Source: Acinetobacter venetianus RAG-1 = CIP 110063 (lineage in GTDB: Bacteria > Pseudomonadota > Gammaproteobacteria > Pseudomonadales > Moraxellaceae). From it: a DNA stretch of 64,000 nt. Positions 52,558 through 61,197 of the stretch are shown here, piece after piece. Under the pieces are notes generated by a model. It made no database searches, had not been told where the DNA came from, and worked only from the letters and a program-made list of their open reading frames with translations. Numbering within the stretch: position 1 is the stretch's first letter; the number at the start of each line of letters is the position of its first letter. The translations under genes and the position numbers were made by a program. The stretch lies in contig NZ_KB849560.1 in NCBI RefSeq assembly GCF_000368585.1, positions 153,169-217,168 of the forward strand. Direction: 5' to 3'.

Positions 52558-52662
52558 ATGGGAGCTGAGTATATCGAGCCTGAAACCAAAGCTCAATTTT
52601 CCGAGAAAATTATCGTTTCTACCTTAACTGAGTTTGTCGCTAAATTCATGACAACTTTATAA
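52558..52662 (+). pseudogene. Possible short remnant of a degraded gene
   Basis: A 34-codon frame (MGAEYIEPETKAQF...FVAKFMTTL) continues open upstream to a TGA at about 52493 without a good start, with residues like FNPQDLLESYNFT. It looks like a C-terminal fragment. The rest of 52453-52713 is AT-rich, with nothing else seen apart from the dedA promoter. Confidence 0.28.
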
Positions 52663-52713
52663 GTATTCAATGTACTTTTTAGTATCTTAAACATCAGCTG
52701 TTTCATAGATGAT

Positions 52714-52748
52714 GAAAAACCCCATCATGTTCGCATGACATGATGAGG
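52714..52748 (-). terminator. Terminator of the ABC-F gene
   Basis: CATCATG and CATGATG form a stem around a 9-base loop. On the minus strand GGGGTTTTTC follows, 11 bases past the stop at 52759. Confidence 0.78.
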
Positions 52749-52758
52749 TGAGATCATA

Positions 52759-54687
52759 TTAACCTTCGAAAGAGCTTTCTAATTCTTCTAGTTCCATCAT
52801 TAGCTCTAATAGTTGTTCTTCTTGCTGCTCTAATTTCGCTTTAAGCTCAGTTTGCTCATTCATGAGCTTAATGAGGTCATCTTTACGATTTGCTTCATAA
52901 AGTGCTGTATCGGCTAATGTGTGTTCAATATCCGCTAAACGAGGTTGTACTTTTTCTATTTGAGCTTCAACTTTTTCGATGTTTTTTCGAATAGGTCGCG
53001 TCATTTCTCTACGACGTGCAGCTTCTTTACGCTGAGCTTCTTTATCGATTTTGACAACTGGTGCTTGCGTAGTCGAAGCTTGTTGTTGCAAAGCGTTTTG
53101 AGCGTTGATCTGTTGCTGTCGCGCTTCACGTAACCACTTCGCATAGTCTTGAAGATCACCTTCAAACTCAGTACATTTTCCTGCATGGACTAACAGTAAA
53201 TCGTCACAAACACTGGCGATTAACTGGCGTTCATGTGAAACAAGGACCACAGCACCTTCAAAATCTTGTAAGGCCATGCTGAGTGCGTGGCGCATATCTA
53301 AGTCTAAATGGTTGGTTGGTTCATCCAGAATCAGCACGTTTGGACGTTGCCATACGATCAGTGCTAATGCTAGACGAGCACGTTCGCCACCAGAGAAACT
53401 TTCACATGGCGTATCCATACGCTCGCCACTAAAACCAAAACCACCTAGAAAAGCGCGCAGTGATGCTTCACTGATCTGTTTGTCCGCAATGCGAGCAAGC
53501 TGTAACATTGGACTTGCATTAGCATCTAAGGCATCCATTTGATGCTGAGCAAAGTAACCAATATTGAGCAATTCAGATGCTTTTCGTTCACCTGATAGCA
53601 GTGGTAAATCACCAACCAAGGTTTTAATGAGTGTTGACTTACCTGCACCATTCATCCCAAGCAAACCAATACGTGAGTTAGGCGTAATTTGCAGGCGGAT
53701 TTTCTCAGCAATTATTTTATCGCCGTAACCAATTGTTGCTCCATCAAGACTGAGCAATGGCGAACTCATTTTTGTTGGTTCACGGAAACTAAAGGTAAAG
53801 GGTGTATCAATATGTGCAGGTGCGAGTTGCTGCATACGTTCAAGTTGTTTGATACGACTTTGTGCTTGACGAGCTTTAGTTGCCTTTGCTTTAAAACGAT
53901 CAATAAATTTTTGTAGATGAGCACGCGTCTCTTGCTGCTTTTCAAAAGCCTGTTGTTGTTGTGCTAAACGTTCGCTTCGTGTAGTTTCAAAAGTTGAATA
54001 ATTGCCTGTGTACAGCGTCAATTCTTGATTTTCGATATGTAAGATATGATCGGTAATTGCATCTAAGAAATCACGGTCATGCGAAATTAAAACCAATGTG
54101 CCTTCATAGGCTTTTAACCAATCTTCTAACCACAAGATCGCATCCAAGTCCAAGTGGTTGGTCGGTTCATCGAGAAGTAATAAATCTGAACGACTCATCA
54201 ACGTACGCGCCAAGTTCAAACGCATACGCCAACCACCAGAGAAACTCGCAACATTTAATCGTAATTGATGATCCAAAAAGCCTAAACCTGCCATTAGCTG
54301 TGCCGCTTTGGCTGGCGCAGCATACCCATGGATTTCATCAAAACGCCCATGTAATTTTGCTAAATCATCGTTACTCAACTGATCTGGATTGGCAAGTTTT
54401 TCTTGAATACTCCAGTATTCCTCGTCACCAGAAAGCACAAAGTCCAATGCAGGCATTTCTAACGCTTTAATTTCTTGTGCCATATGTGCCACCGTCCACA
54501 CCGATGGGCGAGTGAGATTGCCTTCATCTGCAACAAGATCACCGAGTAAGGCTGCAAATAAAGTTGATTTACCTGCCCCATTTACACCTGTTAAACCAAT
54601 TTTCCAGCCTGGATGAAGCTGCATAGATGCTTTTTGGAAAAGAACACGGCCGCCACGGCGTAATGAGACTTGGTCTAATTGGATCAT
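52759..54687 (-). CDS. ABC-F family ATP-binding protein, YheS-like
   Basis: A 642-residue soluble protein with two ABC domains and no membrane segment. Domain 1 has GVNGAGKST, FSGGWRMRL and LLLLDEPTNHLDLDA. Domain 2 has GMNGAGKST, FSGGERARL and LILDEPTNHLD. The interdomain linker (about 235-290) is charged, as in ABC-F proteins that act on ribosomes. The C-terminal tail (about 555-642) is a charged coiled coil ending in a Glu/Leu-rich run. YheS-type members relieve stalls during translation; the precise role here is inferred. Confidence 0.9.
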   Translation of the reverse strand: MIQLDQVSLRRGGRVLFQKASMQLHPGWKIGLTGVNGAGKSTLFAALLGDLVADEGNLTRPSVWTVAHMAQEIKALEMPALDFVLSGDEEYWSIQEKLANPDQLSNDDLAKLHGRFDEIHGYAAPAKAAQLMAGLGFLDHQLRLNVASFSGGWRMRLNLARTLMSRSDLLLLDEPTNHLDLDAILWLEDWLKAYEGTLVLISHDRDFLDAITDHILHIENQELTLYTGNYSTFETTRSERLAQQQQAFEKQQETRAHLQKFIDRFKAKATKARQAQSRIKQLERMQQLAPAHIDTPFTFSFREPTKMSSPLLSLDGATIGYGDKIIAEKIRLQITPNSRIGLLGMNGAGKSTLIKTLVGDLPLLSGERKASELLNIGYFAQHQMDALDANASPMLQLARIADKQISEASLRAFLGGFGFSGERMDTPCESFSGGERARLALALIVWQRPNVLILDEPTNHLDLDMRHALSMALQDFEGAVVLVSHERQLIASVCDDLLLVHAGKCTEFEGDLQDYAKWLREARQQQINAQNALQQQASTTQAPVVKIDKEAQRKEAARRREMTRPIRKNIEKVEAQIEKVQPRLADIEHTLADTALYEANRKDDLIKLMNEQTELKAKLEQQEEQLLELMMELEELESSFEG

Positions 54688-54794
54688 GAGTGTGCAAAAT
54701 AGCGAATAGATAGCCGCATTTTAAGATGATCAGCTGTGAATGCAACTTTTTATCGAGTGTGGCAATTCTAAAACAGAGTTTTATGAAAAGAATT

Positions 54795-54819
54795 AAAATA
54801 GAGTAAAAACTCTATTTTT
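54795..54819 (+). promoter_or_regulatory. Leader hairpin ahead of the first AdeT-like gene
   Basis: AAAATAGAGT-AAAA-ACTCTATTTT is a perfect 10-bp stem followed by TG. It lies 80 bases before the start at 54899. Nearly the same stem (AAAAATAGAG/CTCTATTTTT) precedes the fourth copy at 58.3 kb. It could be a terminator or an attenuator. Confidence 0.55.
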
Positions 54820-54898
54820 GTCGTGTAAATCAGATTATTATTTAGTTTATATGAAAAAATAAGTAACAAGACTACAAGTAGAGCAACAGGGTTTAAGG

Positions 54899-55903
54899 AT
54901 GAACAAGGGATTTTTTGCACTGGGGGCAGTGTTTTTTTTGGGAATGAGTACACAGACAAATGCTGCAAGGGTTTGTGTTTTTGATCTTTTGGGTAAATCA
55001 GGTGAAGCTTATCAAGTCATGGAAGAATGGGCGCTAATGGCTAAAACTTGGCGTACTGAAATTGATTTGGTGAGTTACCAGAACGAAGCACAAGCTGAAA
55101 AGGATTTTGAACAAGGCAAATGCGATGGCGTGTATATGACCTCAATGCGCGCGCGAAGTTACAATAAATTTGCAGGGTCTGTTGATGCGATTGGCGCTGT
55201 TCCTAGTTATGCGATTGCACAGAAAGCCATTAGTTTTGCTTTGGATAAACGAAATCGTCATCGCTTATCGAGCAAAATTGGCAATCAAAGCTTTGAAGTC
55301 GCAGGTATTTCACAAATTGGTTTAGCTTATATTTATGTAAAAGATAAAAAGTTAAACACCATCGAGCAAATTAAAGGTAAAAAGTTTGCGGTTTTAGGTT
55401 ATGACGAAGCACAGAAGATCGTTGTAAAAAGCCTTGGTGGTCAAGCGGTACTATCTGATATTTCTGACATCGCCAAAAAATTTAACAATGGTCAGGCCGA
55501 TATCATGGCAGCGCCAGCTTATGCCTATAAACCGTTAGAGCTTGATAAAGGTTTGGGTAATGACGGTGCTATCATTACCTTTCCCGCAGTGAATATGACG
55601 ATGGATCTCATCATTCGTCCAGATAAGTTCTCCAGTAATTTTGGCGAAAACTCAAGAGCTTGGTTTTTGAGCCGTCTCAAAAGTAATTTCGCAGTGATTC
55701 AAAGAATAGAAGCAGACTTACCTGCCAAATACAAAATAAATCTCAGCAATGAAGATAAAACCCGTTATCAGCAAATTTTACGTGAAGCACGCATGGGGCT
55801 TACCAAACGTGGAATTTATGATGCAACGATGATGAGTGTATTAAAGCGAGCACGTTGTACTGTTGAGCGAACTAATTTTGAGTGCAGCCTTGGGGGCGAA
55901 TAA
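54899..55903 (+). CDS. AdeT1/2-family periplasmic solute-binding-like protein, copy 1
   Basis: A 334-residue exported protein. The signal peptide ends at about residue 22 (TNA). The mature N-terminus VCVFDLLGKSGEAY, KCDGVYMTSMRARSYNKFAGS and a C-terminal Cys pair (Cys320, Cys329 in CTVERTNFEC) are family features; Cys26 and Cys75 are also kept. AdeT was once reported as an aminoglycoside efflux component, but the family looks like TRAP-type solute receptors. The ligand is unknown. It is 49 bases from copy 2, so they probably share a transcript. Confidence 0.87.
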   Translation: MNKGFFALGAVFFLGMSTQTNAARVCVFDLLGKSGEAYQVMEEWALMAKTWRTEIDLVSYQNEAQAEKDFEQGKCDGVYMTSMRARSYNKFAGSVDAIGAVPSYAIAQKAISFALDKRNRHRLSSKIGNQSFEVAGISQIGLAYIYVKDKKLNTIEQIKGKKFAVLGYDEAQKIVVKSLGGQAVLSDISDIAKKFNNGQADIMAAPAYAYKPLELDKGLGNDGAIITFPAVNMTMDLIIRPDKFSSNFGENSRAWFLSRLKSNFAVIQRIEADLPAKYKINLSNEDKTRYQQILREARMGLTKRGIYDATMMSVLKRARCTVERTNFECSLGGE

Positions 55904-55952
55904 TTTTAATTTTTTTGTGCGTTTGATCATTTTATTTTTATAGGGTAACGAA

Positions 55953-56960
55953 ATGAAAAAGGGGTTATTTGTTTTATCTGTTTTGGCATCAATGGGGTTG
56001 ATGAATCAAGTACAGGCAAAGCAAACAGTATGTGTATTTGATTTACTTGGCAAAGCAGGAGATACCTTTAAGGTCACTGAGGAATGGGCTGTGATGGCTA
56101 AAAGCTGGCAAGCTGATATTCGTTTGATTCCATATCAAGATGAAGCCAAAGCGCAAAATGATTTTGATGCTGGGCGATGTGATGCAGTTTATATGACCTC
56201 TATGCGGGCACGTAAATATAATCGCTTTGCTGGTTCGATTGATGCAATTGGTGGCGTGACCAGTAATCATGTTGCGCAAAAAGCGATTAGTTTTGCGCTA
56301 GATAAACGAAATAAGCGCCGCTTATTAGCAACTGTAGATAATCAGAAATATGAAGTGGCTGGTATTTTGCAGTTTGGTTTGGCCTATGTGTTTGTACATG
56401 ATAGAAATCTAAATACCATTGAAAAAGCCAAAGGGAAAAAATTCGCCTATTTGCATTATGACGTGGCGCAAAAGGTGATTGTAGATAGTCTCGAAATGGT
56501 TTCCGTTCCATCTGAAATTTCAGATTTTGTGAAAAAATTTAATAGTAACCAAGTCGATGTCATTGCTGCACCAGCTTATGCCTATAAACCTTTAGAAATT
56601 GAACGAGGGATTGCTTCAGGTGGCGCAATGTTTTCATTTCCTGTTGTGAATATTACGGGAGATTTGATTATTCGCCCTGAAAAATTCCCAACTAACTTTG
56701 GGATACGTTCAAGGGAGTGGTTTGTAACGCAACTTCCGAAAAGCTTTGCGATGGTGAAGCGCCTAGAAAATGAAATCCCTGCAAAATATAAACTGAAGCT
56801 TCCTAAAGAGGATGAGGTTCGTTATCAGCAAATACTAAGGGATGGTCGAATCAGCCTCACCAAACAAGGGGTCTACGATCCGATCATGATGAGTGTTTTG
56901 AAAAGAGCTCGTTGTACGGTCGAAAGAACCAGTTTTGAATGCTCATTAGGCGGAGAGTAA
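55953..56960 (+). CDS. AdeT1/2-family periplasmic solute-binding-like protein, copy 2
   Basis: A 335-residue paralogue with a signal peptide (residues 1-22, ending VQA), the VCVFDLLGKAGD start, RCDAVYMTSMRARKYNRFAGS and the C-terminal CTVERTSFECSLGGE. It resembles copies 1 and 3 most closely. The ribosome site AGGG lies 10 bases before the start. It probably follows copy 1 in one message. A 15-bp perfect hairpin lies 14 bases past its stop. Confidence 0.87.
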   Translation: MKKGLFVLSVLASMGLMNQVQAKQTVCVFDLLGKAGDTFKVTEEWAVMAKSWQADIRLIPYQDEAKAQNDFDAGRCDAVYMTSMRARKYNRFAGSIDAIGGVTSNHVAQKAISFALDKRNKRRLLATVDNQKYEVAGILQFGLAYVFVHDRNLNTIEKAKGKKFAYLHYDVAQKVIVDSLEMVSVPSEISDFVKKFNSNQVDVIAAPAYAYKPLEIERGIASGGAMFSFPVVNITGDLIIRPEKFPTNFGIRSREWFVTQLPKSFAMVKRLENEIPAKYKLKLPKEDEVRYQQILRDGRISLTKQGVYDPIMMSVLKRARCTVERTSFECSLGGE

Positions 56961-56973
56961 ATCTCTTTTAAGA

Positions 56974-57006
56974 ATACGTAATCATTTCCTTGAAATGATT
57001 ACGTAT
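56974..57006. other. Perfect 15-bp hairpin between AdeT-like copies 2 and 3
   Basis: ATACGTAATCATTTC and its exact complement are separated by only three bases (CTT). No T-run follows, so it is more a stabiliser or processing site than a classical terminator. Confidence 0.75.
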
Positions 57007-57171
57007 AAAGTGAGCTCATTTCGTTATTTGTAAAAATGTGATGAGTATTATCAAAAATTAAAAAAACTCGACGTATGTAGAGAAAAATGCTGGGCTTTTA
57101 ATCAAAACCTGACTATATTGATTTCTAGCTGATGGAAAAATATGCAAAAACAGCAAATAAGGGAAAACAAG

Positions 57172-58173
57172 ATGAAAAAAGGACTTTGGGCATTGAGTGC
57201 TGCAACTCTATTTGTCGTGGCTACTCCTGTACAGGCAAAACAAGAAATTTGCGTATTCGATTTATTGGGTAAGGCTGGGGAGTCTTATAAACTGATTGAA
57301 GAATGGAAACTCTCTGCACAAACTTGGCAGGGTGATATCGAGTTAATTCCTTATCAAGATGAGGAAAAGGCAGAAAAAGATTTTGATGCGGGTAAATGTG
57401 ATGGTGTCTATATGACCTCAATGCGTGCTCGTAAATATAATAAATTTGCAGGGTCTGTTGATGCTGTAGGTGCAGTGACCAGTAATGCGATTGCACAAAA
57501 AGCAATTAGCTATGTACTTGATAAGCGAAATAGACATCGTCTTACAGCAACTGTAAATGGTGATAAATTTGAGGTTGCAGGGATTATTCAGGTCGGTCTA
57601 GCGTATATCTTTGTGCGTGATAAAAACATTGATACGATCGAAAAAGCCAAAGGCAAAAAGTTTGCCTACTTACATTATGATCAGGCGCAAAAAGCGATTG
57701 TTGAAAGCATTGACTTAGTTGCGGTTCCTTCTGATATTTCTGACTTTGTGAAAAAGTTTAACAGCGGAAAAGTAGATGTGATTGCTGCGCCTGCATATGC
57801 ATATAAACCTTTAGAGATCAGCAAAGGTTTAGCAAATGGTGCATTGTTTGATTTCCCTGTGGTGAATATCACAGGTGATCTGATTATTCGTCCAAGTAAA
57901 TTTCCTGCTAATTTTGGTGCACAGTCACGACAGTGGTTTATTAAAAAATTACCAAGTAATTTCTCGATGGTACAGCGCCTTGAAGCAGGGATGAATGCCA
58001 AGAGGATTACACTGTCTAATGAAGATCGCGAGCGCTACCAAAAGATGTTGCGTGATGGTCGTATGAATTTAACCAAGCAAGGAGTATACGACGCTACGAT
58101 GATGAACGTACTTAAACGTGCTCGTTGTACAGTCGAGCGAACTAACTTTGAATGTTCGCTAAGCGGAGAATAA
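57172..58173 (+). CDS. AdeT1/2-family periplasmic solute-binding-like protein, copy 3
   Basis: A 333-residue paralogue. The ATG at 57172 is chosen because AAGGGAAAACAAG lies in front of it and a clean signal peptide follows (ending VQA); the frame runs 10 codons further. The family core ICVFDLLGKAGESY, KCDGVYMTSMRARKYNKFAGS and CTVERTNFECSLSGE is intact. It is separated from copy 2 by 211 bases, enough for its own promoter. Confidence 0.87.
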   Translation: MKKGLWALSAATLFVVATPVQAKQEICVFDLLGKAGESYKLIEEWKLSAQTWQGDIELIPYQDEEKAEKDFDAGKCDGVYMTSMRARKYNKFAGSVDAVGAVTSNAIAQKAISYVLDKRNRHRLTATVNGDKFEVAGIIQVGLAYIFVRDKNIDTIEKAKGKKFAYLHYDQAQKAIVESIDLVAVPSDISDFVKKFNSGKVDVIAAPAYAYKPLEISKGLANGALFDFPVVNITGDLIIRPSKFPANFGAQSRQWFIKKLPSNFSMVQRLEAGMNAKRITLSNEDRERYQKMLRDGRMNLTKQGVYDATMMNVLKRARCTVERTNFECSLSGE

Positions 58174-58180
58174 AAGTAAC

Positions 58181-58215
58181 CTTTTAGTTATGGCGTATAA
58201 GGTCATAACTAAAAG
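58181..58215. terminator. Hairpin after AdeT-like copy 3
   Basis: CTTTTAGTTATG and CATAACTAAAAG form a perfect 12-bp stem with an 11-base loop, 8 bases past the stop codon. A-rich sequence and then TTTTT follow. Confidence 0.65.
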
Positions 58216-58293
58216 AAAAATTTTTATAACAAATATGTTTATAAAAAGAAGTTTAATTCATCAAGTGGGACAAAAATTAAACAAAGTTAAAAG

Positions 58294-58322
58294 AAAAATA
58301 GAGTACAAGCTCTATTTTTTTT
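58294..58322 (+). terminator. Terminator or attenuator hairpin before AdeT-like copy 4
   Basis: AAAAATAGAG-TACAAG-CTCTATTTTT, a perfect 10-bp stem ending in eight T. It lies 69 bases before the start at 58391 and shares its stem with the hairpin ahead of copy 1. Confidence 0.72.
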
Positions 58323-58390
58323 CATAAAACATGATTAATATTTGCTTCGTACAAGGAGACAAACATAAAGTTTGTGAAAGGATGAAAAAT

Positions 58391-59398
58391 ATGAAAAAAA
58401 TGGCACTTGCTATCGCAGCAACTTCAATCTTAGGTGTATCTGCTTCAACTCAAGCAGCTGTAGACGTGTGTGTATTCGACTTATTAGGGAAGTCAGGTGA
58501 ATCATACAAAATGATGCAAGACTGGGCTTTAGCGGCAAAAGGCTGGGGCGCAGATGTTAACCTTGTTGCACTTACAGATGAACAGGTTGCGGACAATAAC
58601 TTTAAAGCGGGTAAATGTGCTGCTGTAGCGATGACAGCAATGCGTGCTCGTCCATACAATAAATTTGCGGGTTCTATCGACTCTTTAGGTGGTGCACCAA
58701 GCAATGAAATCGCACAACGTGCAATCACATTTGTGCTAGATGCTCGTAATGCTGCAAAAATGACGACCAACCTTGGTGGTAACAAATACGAAGTTGCGGG
58801 TATCACACCATTAGGTGCTGCTTATATTTTTGTACGTGATAAAAACATCAACTCAATTGAAAAAGCAGCTGGTAAAAAATTCGCAGTATTGGGTTATGAC
58901 GATGCACAAAAAATCATGGTGCAACGTGTAGGTGCTCAAGCTGTTCTTTCTGATATTTCAAACTTCGCTGCTAAATTCAACAATGGTCAAGTAGATATGG
59001 TTGGTGCTCCAGCTTATGCGTACAAACCATTAGAGTTAAGCAAAGGTTTGGGTACAAATGGTGCGATGTTCAACTTCCCTGTACTTCAGGTGACTGCGGA
59101 TCTTGTCATTCGTCCAGAAAAATTCCCAGCAGGTTTTGGTCAAAAATCTCGTGACTACTTTGTGAAGCAACTTCCAAAAGCTTTCTCGATGATCAAACGT
59201 TATGAAGCTGAAATCCCAGCGAAATACAAAATGAAATTAACTGCTGAAGACACTTTAAAATACCAAAAATTATTACGTGATGGTCGTATGGATTTAACTA
59301 AGCGTGGTATTTATGATGCTGGTATGATGTCTGTATTGAAAAAAGCACGTTGTTCAGTAGATAAAGCGAACTTTGAATGTGCATTACCTGGTGAATAA
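58391..59398 (+). CDS. AdeT1/2-family periplasmic solute-binding-like protein, copy 4
   Basis: A 335-residue paralogue. Of the candidate starts, the ATG at 58391 has GAAAGG at a good distance; an ATG three codons earlier overlaps that site. The signal peptide ends at about residue 23 (TQA), then VDVCVFDLLGKSGESY. KCAAVAMTAMRARPYNKFAGS replaces KCDGVYMTS of copies 1-3, and the tail is CSVDKANFECALPGE, so it is more divergent. Its codons (for example GGT, GCA, CGT, ATC) look biased as in well-expressed genes. Confidence 0.87.
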   Translation: MKKMALAIAATSILGVSASTQAAVDVCVFDLLGKSGESYKMMQDWALAAKGWGADVNLVALTDEQVADNNFKAGKCAAVAMTAMRARPYNKFAGSIDSLGGAPSNEIAQRAITFVLDARNAAKMTTNLGGNKYEVAGITPLGAAYIFVRDKNINSIEKAAGKKFAVLGYDDAQKIMVQRVGAQAVLSDISNFAAKFNNGQVDMVGAPAYAYKPLELSKGLGTNGAMFNFPVLQVTADLVIRPEKFPAGFGQKSRDYFVKQLPKAFSMIKRYEAEIPAKYKMKLTAEDTLKYQKLLRDGRMDLTKRGIYDAGMMSVLKKARCSVDKANFECALPGE

Positions 59399-59423
59399 TC
59401 CAGAATTGCAAAAAAGCATACTT

Positions 59424-59455
59424 AAAGCCTAGATTTTTCTAGGCTTTTTGTTTTT
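59424..59455 (+). terminator. Terminator after AdeT-like copy 4
   Basis: AAAGCCTAG pairs with CTAGGCTTT, then TTGTTTTTG. It lies 26 bases past the stop. Confidence 0.85.
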
Positions 59456-59681
59456 GTTGTGTTGTCATTTAAGTCATTGTCTTTATTAATAAATATAGCA
59501 ATCATAAAGACATAAAAAGCAAATGAAATCGTGAAGATTTAAAAATATGTTTTTAATCAGGAAGATTAAATACGATTGAATAGGAACATATATTCATTTG
59601 AGACCCATATCTAGGATTGAGTGGCATTCAGAATTTAAGAATATTCACAACAATCAGCATAGATGCAAAGGAAAAAATAAG

Positions 59682-60686
59682 ATGCAATGGTTTAAAACTT
59701 TATTACTCGCAACAGGGATTGCTGCTGTGTCAGCAGGCACTCAAGCGAAACAAACAATCTGTGTATTTGATCTCGTAGGTAAGAGCGGTGACGTGTATGC
59801 CCTAATGAAAGACTATCAGCTTGCAGCAAAGAACTGGGGGGCTGATATTGATCTTCGTGTTGGCACAAATGAGGCTGTAATCGCTGAGGACTTCAAAGCG
59901 GGTAAATGTGATGGTGTCAGTATTACAGGGATGCGTGGTCGCCAATTTAACCAGTTCACAGGCTCTTTAGATGCGATTGGTGCGATTACAGATCTTAAGT
60001 TAGCTGTGAAAATCATGCAGGGTTTGGCGAGTCCGACTTTTGCCAAAGCCATGGTCAATGGTAAATATGAAGTTGTAGGTGTTATTCCAGTTGGCGATGC
60101 TTATCTTCTAGTGAATGATCGTAATATCAACACTGTTGCAAAAGCCGCAGGTAAAAAAATTGCGGTTCTAGACTATGATGAAGCACAAAAAATCATGGCA
60201 ACACAAGTGGGTGCGCAGGCAGTAAGTTCTGATATTACAAATTTTGGTGCTAAGTTCAATAATGGTCAGGTTGATATTATTGGTGCACCCGCTGCAGCAT
60301 TTAAGCCACTTGAACTTCACAAAGGTTTAGGCACGAAAGGGGCGATTGTAAATTATCCTATCCTACAAGTGACAGGAAATTTAATTATTCGTCATGACAA
60401 GTTTCCTGAAGGTTTTGGACAAAAATCAAGAGAGTGGGTGAAGTCACAATTGCCACGTGCATTTACAATCTTGGGTAAAATGAAAGCAGATATTCCGCAG
60501 AAATATTGGATGGAAATTCCTGATTCAGATAAACCTGGTTATCAAAAACTTATGCGTGAAGCGCGTATCAGCCTGACAGCAAAAGGAATTTATGATAAAC
60601 GCATGATGAAACTGTTATGGCAGTTCCGTTGTAAAGAGAATCCGAAGAATTTTGAATGCGGTATGCAAGAAGAGAATTACAAATAA
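59682..60686 (+). CDS. AdeT1/2-family periplasmic solute-binding-like protein, copy 5
   Basis: A 334-residue paralogue and the most divergent of the five. The ATG at 59682 has AAAGGAAAAAATAAG in front; the frame runs 28 codons further. The signal peptide ends QAK-like at about residue 22, then ICVFDLVGKSGDVY. KCDGVSITGMRGRQFNQFTGS and the C-terminal CKENPKNFECGMQEE keep the Cys pattern but not the flanking sequence. The tail is longer and basic. The 283-base gap before it carries the copy-4 terminator and AT-rich sequence. Confidence 0.86.
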   Translation: MQWFKTLLLATGIAAVSAGTQAKQTICVFDLVGKSGDVYALMKDYQLAAKNWGADIDLRVGTNEAVIAEDFKAGKCDGVSITGMRGRQFNQFTGSLDAIGAITDLKLAVKIMQGLASPTFAKAMVNGKYEVVGVIPVGDAYLLVNDRNINTVAKAAGKKIAVLDYDEAQKIMATQVGAQAVSSDITNFGAKFNNGQVDIIGAPAAAFKPLELHKGLGTKGAIVNYPILQVTGNLIIRHDKFPEGFGQKSREWVKSQLPRAFTILGKMKADIPQKYWMEIPDSDKPGYQKLMREARISLTAKGIYDKRMMKLLWQFRCKENPKNFECGMQEENYK

Positions 60687-60727
60687 TCTTGTAAAAAGTC
60701 TTTAATCGCACTTTAAAGTTCAAATAC

Positions 60728-60770
60728 AGACCCGATAATGAGTATGTTATACTTATATCGGGTCTTTTCT
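60728..60770 (+). terminator. Terminator between the AdeT-like cluster and erpA
   Basis: AGACCCGATA pairs with TATCGGGTCT, with an inner AGTAT/ATACT hairpin, then TTTCTTTTT. It lies 42 bases past the copy-5 stop. Confidence 0.87.
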
Positions 60771-60806
60771 TTTTAAAGACATACTGAATTCTGAGGACTC
60801 TCTATC

Positions 60807-61142
60807 ATGAACGCTCAAGCTCTTGAATTGTCGGATAATGCGGCTAAAAAAGTTCGCCAATTGCGCGAAAGTGAAGGGAATAACGATCTCATGTTACGTG
60901 TATATGTAACAGGTGGTGGTTGTTCTGGGTTCTCTTATGGTTTTAATTTTGCTGAAAGCGTCAACGAAGATGATGCAGAATTTATCAATGGCGATGTGAA
61001 AATGCTAGTTGATTCACTAAGTTATCAATACTTAGTTGGATCTGTAGTTGATTATTTAGAAGGCTTGGAAGGTTCTCGTTTTGTGGTACAAAACCCAAAT
61101 GCAACAACAACTTGTGGCTGTGGTTCATCTTTCTCGATCTAA
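60807..61142 (+). CDS. erpA: Iron-sulfur cluster insertion protein ErpA
   Basis: A 111-residue A-type Fe-S carrier that delivers clusters to apo-proteins such as IspG/IspH. The three cluster Cys are in [10 protein letters not shown] (Cys39) and CGCGSSFSI (near 103 and 105). The family length and C-terminus are exact. It has its own promoter region after the previous terminator and ends with a strong terminator. Confidence 0.95.
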   Translation: MNAQALELSDNAAKKVRQLRESEGNNDLMLRVYVTGGGCSGFSYGFNFAESVNEDDAEFINGDVKMLVDSLSYQYLVGSVVDYLEGLEGSRFVVQNPNATTTCGCGSSFSI

Positions 61143-61156
61143 AAAGATACTGAAAT

Positions 61157-61190
61157 AAAAAAAAGCTTCTCAAAATGAGAAGCTTTTTTT
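61157..61190. terminator. Bidirectional terminator between erpA and anmK
   Basis: AAAAAAAGCTTCTCA-AAA-TGAGAAGCTTTTTTT, a perfect stem with A- and T-runs. Confidence 0.92.
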
Positions 61191-61197
61191 ATTTCTT

